A stretch of DNA of 64,000 bases, from positions 124,001 through 188,000 of the forward strand of contig JAVLUZ010000617.1 of assembly GCA_036768485.1 (NCBI GenBank), in the 5' to 3' direction. The DNA is from Mermis nigrescens. Lineage: Eukaryota > Nematoda > Enoplea > Mermithida > Mermithidae. Below the pieces are notes generated by a model. The model was not told the origin of the DNA. It worked only from the letters and a program-made list of their open reading frames with translations, and did not search any database. The position numbers were made by a program, and so were the translations under genes. Position 1 is the stretch's first letter, and the number at the start of each line of letters is the position of its first letter. Below, one piece after another: positions 60,101 to 64,000 of this stretch.

Positions 60101-63100
60101 TTTGCGCTGTCTGGAAAGAATTAATGTCCGAAACATGTTTACATCATTCGTCATTCACATAGAAATATCGCACAAATTAAGAAAATGTCGGCAAGCGTAA
60201 AATCATCAGACTTTCTAGCATTTGTAGCCCTTTGTGAATTTGGCTTTTATCAGACCTACAAATCAATGATGTTTTTGTCCCACATGACGATAGCATCATT
60301 GCGCTCTCCTCTATTTACACACATATATAATTCCAGTCCATGGCTACTATAAATCAACGTAAAATCATTAAATCGATCGATATCTGTCTACATAGGATTG
60401 AATCCCAGGATCAACAGCTACAATGGGTAGTACTAGTGCATGTAGTCATATTTATCCCGAGGCAAGCTTAATCTTAAGGGGAATTCGTTATATAAGTATG
60501 TAAGTATGTAGTTACATGGCAATATATAGGCGGATCAATCAGGTCAGGTATGTAATACATGTTTAGGTATAGAAGTACCAGCAGGGGCGTAACCAGGTGG
60601 GGCGGGGGGGGGGGCCGCCCCCCCCGAAATGAAAAAATAATTTTTTTAAAAGCAAAGGGGGGACCCTTTGCTTTTTCTTCAAGTGAAGTGGAAACGGATT
60701 GTGGACAGCCATAATGCGTTTTTAGCACACTTTTTAGCTTCTAAACACAAAATTTTCCGGCGCTTCGCGCCGGATTTCTTTTGTTCTATGTTTTTTCTTA
60801 CCTTAGAAGCCCAGATTTTACCTTAAAATAGCGAATTTGTCAAAATTTTCGGCGCTTCGCGCTGGATTTCTTATGTTCTATCGTTTTTCTTACCTTAGAC
60901 GCCCAGATTTTACTTAAAAATAACGAATTTATCAAAAATTTTCGGCGGTTCGCTCCGAATTTCTCATGTTCTGTTTTTTTCTTACCATAGAAGCCCAGAT
61001 TTTACTTAAAAATAGCGAATTTGTCAAAATTTTCGACGCTTCGCGCTGGATTTCTTATGTTCTATCTTTTTTTCTTAGCCCAGACTTTACTTAAAAACAG
61101 CGTATTTGTCAAAAATTTTCGGCGCTTCTCGCCGATTGATTATGTTCTGAATTAGTTTTCTTAACAAAACTGCAAAATTAAATGCAAAGAAAAGAATTTC
61201 GAAATGTTTTGGAGTCAAGCTTTAATTTGATATTGAGAAATTAGTCATACCGATAGGTTAAAAGATAGATTTTTTATATTCAAATTTGAAATAGAGCAAG
61301 AAAATTCTTGAATTCTTTTTTAAATTTTTTACTCCATCATAATATAGATCTTGTCGAGAAACGCTCAAAAATGCCATTATTTTCGCATATCTCCTAATGG
61401 CTCCCGAGATATACGACTTCAAAAATTTTGGGCCCCCCCCCCGAAATAAAATCCTGGTTACGCCCCTGAGTACCAGTACCGGTACCGATACCGGCGCCGG
61501 TACCAGGATACGGGTACCGGTACCAGCTGACAGTGAGGTACCCGTGCAGCTCTAGTGAAAGATAATGAATTGGAATCATTCCATTTTTGTTTATTATTTA
61601 CTTGTTTGTAATTTTTTTACATTTTTTATTACCTTAACGATTCAACTAAGACTACATAATTGCTCTCATCAATTACGTGACATGATATATGTACATATGT
61701 AGACAGTGTGTTTCTGCCAGAATAAACAATGAAACTTGCATTGTTTTGCCAAAACAGCACTAATTCGTTTGAAAAATTTTTGGTCCGGAGGTGTAACAAA
61801 TGACAAAGCGGTGCCTTCGTTAAAAGCTCGAGCAGTTCTGAAAAACAAAACATTGCATGTAGATATGTATGTACTACACTTGTGTTTGGATATTTTTATC
61901 ATTATTGATTTTTAAGGAAATGGCCAAATTTTTAGCAATCGATATACCTAGCTATATACATAATGAAGAAGTAAACTTTTTCAAAATTGCAGTATTAAAA
62001 CTAGAAAAATATTTTTTAATATTGTAGAGTACGAAAGAATGAAAATTGACAAAGTCATTTGTCTTCATTAGTTTTATCACTTTCCCAAAATTCTCACAAT
62101 TTTTCCTGACAATAAGGTTAAACAAAGTCAATATTCGAATACAACTAGATTCAAAATTAGGTAGTTTCTGCAATAGCAATGGTAGTCTAATTCACTGTTC
62201 AAAATCAAGCTCGGAATTACAGAGCTTACTTCACTTTCGATCGCATTCAACATCGTCCAACTTTTGAATAACATCGAAAAAATCTCAAATATTACAGAGT
62301 AGAGCTGTACCGGGACCTGGCCCCGGCCCTGCGCCGTTGCCGAGGCCCCGGCCCCGGCACCGGGGCCGGGGCCTTATATATTCAACGTTCTAGCAGAGAT
62401 TTAAGTGACCAATTATGCCGAATTATGGCCAATCTGAATAAAACTATTCCTGCATACAGTAATCATGCTAGGGAAACTGTTTTGACATTTAAACGCATTC
62501 AACTTTCAAATATGAGATAGTTGGTATTCATGAAACATCAGCTTCATTAAACTTTTATTTCAAACATGTCAACAAATTTGCTTTCAATCAGTAGTCAAAG
62601 TTAATGCATTTCAAGTTGCAGCTCATGCACACAAGCAGTTCCTGACTTTAAATGAGATACTCAATCGATATTTGAGTGCATTGCATAATATTTTGCATCA
62701 TCGTCGTTCGTTTCGTTGCACCACTTGTGAGACTCGTGCACTATATCAGGCTGCTCAACAAAATTAAAAGTATAAAATAGAAACACGCCTTTGAAATGGT
62801 GCAACTGCAAGTCACAGATGTTTTCTGAATCTACAAATCGCATTTCCACGCATCTTATACCGAGTTTAATTAACTGTTGATGCGTGAAATCATATAATTA
62901 TGCACGTGTACGGTGTGCAAAGATTCTGAAAGACGTGGCAGCTTTTTGTTTGGGCCCCGGCAATATAGGCGGCCCCGGTACAGCTCTATTACAGAGCCCC
63001 TGTATTTACATACATAATTTATAATTTAATATTTGAAGAAAATGGAAAATATAGAAAACGACTTTTCAGCTAACCTACGGAAGACAAAATCCACTGAATT

Positions 63101-63848
63101 TATAGAAAAACGGCCACTTTGGAGTCAATTACACAATATGCATACATTGGCATGATTAAATACGAAATCCGCGATTGCTAATGTATTTACGTACATGTTG
63201 TTACCGTATTATTTATATAAAACTTCAAACTAGATCTAGCCAAAAATTGGCAAAGCTGAAAAAAACTTCACCATATACATTTATACTAAATTATAATATT
63301 TATTTATATTTATTTTATATTTACATATGTATGTATTACGAAAGCTATCAGGGACATACCTCCCGACTCTGTGTACATATTCATCGAGAGTTCTTGGGAA
63401 ATCAAAGTTGATCACATTTGCAACATGATGAAAATCAATTCCCCTCGATATCCCTGATTCGGGGTCTTTGATGCGTCTCCTGTTGACAGGAAAAAATTTA
63501 CATATGTATCAAATGTAAAACTCTGTAGTTTATTAGATTTTACAAAAGTCAGCTCACTCGAATTGAACTTATATTCTAAAAAATTCAGGAAGTATATTAC
63601 TTTGGATTCTTTGACTTCAACGAAGCGACCTGCTGCGAGTACGATTCGTCTGCTGATATAATAAAATCATATTTGCCTTCGTTGAATTGTTGCACTATGT
63701 GGCACCTAAGTAAAGGAAAAATGAAATATGATAAAAAGCAATACTCATACACATTATGTATAATGCAACTTTTCACCGTGAATTTGCAGGCATTTCTGAA
63801 TTGAGGATGCAGCTATGTATGGCGAACTGCTCCAAGAAAAGCTTAAGT
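54165..63848 (-). CDS. DDX56: DDX56-type DEAD-box RNA helicase, C-terminal half (5' exons beyond the window)
   Basis: Exons (minus): 63777-63848, 63601-63705, 63360-63479, 61740-61837, 59141-59211, 57866-57955, 56645-56750, 54165-54310, about 269 codons ending in TGA. This is the second RecA domain and basic tail of an ATP-dependent RNA helicase; the DDX56/Dbp9 family acts in the nucleolus in large-subunit rRNA assembly. Visible: [32 protein letters not shown]; the charged loop [14 protein letters not shown]; motif [10 protein letters not shown]; motif VI HRVG|RTARA split by an intron; [53 protein letters not shown]; and a Lys/Arg-rich tail with [16 protein letters not shown]. The domain order and gene-specific tail separate it from other DEAD-box proteins. 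The 61740 donor is GC (T|gcaagt), which alone keeps frame and family spacing. The stop lies 1.1 kb upstream of the WDR45 start. Confidence 0.93.
54842..55332. repeat. G-family repeat
   Basis: Contains GGAATGACTTGAACTATCAAA and ACAAAAAGTGTCTGAATGAATG. Related copies occur at about 11768-12125 and 19695-20835, the latter split by the (TTGG)n array. Right end CCCCAGTGTGCATGTGTG resembles A/B ends, so this is probably another MITE family. Confidence 0.6.
55976..56409 (-). mobile_element. D-family MITE, reverse orientation, no intact duplication
   Basis: Carries the D-family internal sequence and both ends (CAGTATTTTTATAAGG at left, GCCAAACGAAAAAAACCTG at right), but the flanking octamers do not match. 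Two hairpin variants (GGCGCGAAGCGTC and GGCGCGAAGCGTT) lie near 56180 and 56272. It is in the last intron of the DDX56 gene. Confidence 0.7.
56906..57310 (-). mobile_element. B-family MITE, reverse orientation
   Basis: Exact 8-bp duplication GTCAAACG (56898-56905, 57311-57318). Ends CATACATGCACAGC and AAGATCATGTATG. The hairpin has decayed to GGCGCAAACCGCC near 57112. Confidence 0.9.
57553..57713 (+). mobile_element. Short CATACATTGGC-type hAT-like MITE
   Basis: Ends CATACATTGGCAG and GCCCATGTGTG; flanking octamers GTCCCAGT (57545-57552) and GTCCTAGT (57714-57721), 7 of 8. Sits 152 bp from DDX56 exon 57866-57955. Confidence 0.82.
58639..58890 (-). mobile_element. A-family MITE, reverse orientation
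   Basis: Flanking octamers GTTGCAAT (58631-58638) and GTTACAAT (58891-58898), 7 of 8. In a DDX56 intron. Confidence 0.87.
59582..61554. mobile_element. Ac-like hAT element (E family), interrupted by another hAT element
   Basis: Inverted ends TAGAGCTGCACCGGGTACC and GGTACCCGTGCAGCTCTA, with GGTACC/ACCGG repeats inside each end. Flanking octamers GTAAAATG and GTGAAAGA match at only 5 of 8 positions. An 887-bp CAGGGGCG element (60582-61468) is inserted in its right part. No coding sequence recognised. Lies in a DDX56 intron. Confidence 0.75.
60582..61468. mobile_element. CAGGGGCG-type hAT-like element with internal tandem hairpin units
   Basis: A perfect 16-bp inverted repeat CAGGGGCGTAACCAGG at both ends and an exact 8-bp duplication AGTACCAG (60574-60581, 61469-61476). 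The inner 60755-61140 segment is about four and a half copies of a unit of roughly 90 bp, each opening with a version of the GC hairpin followed by TTCTTATGTTCT and GCCCAGATTTTAC. No ORF of note. Confidence 0.93.
62300..62988. mobile_element. Ac-like hAT element (E family), short
   Basis: Inverted ends TAGAGCTGTACCGGG and CCCGGTACAGCTCTA (the right one with one interior change) and exact 8-bp duplication TTACAGAG (62292-62299, 62989-62996). A run of GGCCCCGG-type repeats sits inside the left end. A 62-codon minus-strand ORF (62661-62849) inside has no recognised relative; I do not call it a gene. Lies in a DDX56 intron. Confidence 0.88.
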
Positions 63849-64000
63849 CTGCAAAAATGACAAAAACTAGAAAAGAATGAAAAAAAATTTAAGTAACGGA
63901 CGGAGAGACTAGAAAGTTAGCTGCACGATTATTGTAGATACAATCACGCGACTAGCAGACTTCGAAAGCTTATCATCAGACATGTAGCCGGCCGTCCTAT

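Noticed and set aside
62661..62849. 62-codon minus-strand frame in the short E element
   Set aside because: Reasonable composition but no recognised relative, and no hAT signature; not called as a gene.
1..64000. CRISPR array, riboswitch or bacterial-type operon
   Set aside because: The genes are intron-split eukaryotic genes and the regularly spaced repeats found are transposon-internal or satellite-like, without spacer structure.

Overview
This is a eukaryotic, animal-type window. It is AT-rich and holds four multi-exon genes, all on the minus strand, with short GT-AG introns plus two GC-AG introns. A dense population of DNA-transposon debris and one jockey-like non-LTR retrotransposon surround the genes. 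An invertebrate is the best guess; I cannot name the species. Homology calls rest on recognising conserved family sequence by eye. Exon limits were chosen so that splice signals and codon phase agree at both ends of every intron.

Gene layout, right to left (the direction of transcription): the 3' half of a DDX56-type nucleolar DEAD-box helicase (about 63848 to 54165, entering from beyond the right edge); a complete WDR45/WIPI4-type PROPPIN autophagy gene (53074 to 37091, 8 exons, 361 codons); a complete methylthioribose-1-phosphate isomerase gene MRI1 (33449 to 24325, 5 exons, 368 codons); and an SLC7 (LAT-type) amino-acid transporter (18483 to 2258, 7 exons visible, C-terminal part missing). 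The genes have unrelated housekeeping roles (ribosome biogenesis, autophagy, methionine salvage, amino-acid uptake), and I see no evidence that they form an operon.

Non-coding DNA: nearly every large intron and spacer holds miniature transposons. Many have exact or 7-of-8 matching 8-bp target-site duplications (TSDs), the hallmark of hAT elements. I separate them by termini: A (CATACCTGGGC / CACCTATG), B (CATACATGATC / GCATGTATG), C (CATAG-TGCA / GCATCTATG), D (CAGT-poly-T / CACTG), E (TAGRG-TG ends, Ac-like), H (CAGGCACGTAGCT), and several with CAGGGGCG- or CAGGCCGTA-type ends. One E element (46944-48426) keeps the C-terminal dimerisation domain of a hAT transposase. There are also a mariner-like element with TA ends (13264-14343), a piggyBac-like element (23167-23831), a (TTGG)n array (19903-20354) and a degenerate tandem repeat of about 175 bp (6225-7060).

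The most unusual points are: a three-deep transposon nest at 12521-15849; a recurring GC hairpin (GGCGC-TTC-GCGCC) shared by repeats whose other sequence differs; pairs of hAT miniatures inserted exactly at one another's target duplication; a MITE whose removal restores the retrotransposon reading frame; and a WDR45 intron flanked by a 10-bp direct repeat that adds four residues to the protein.
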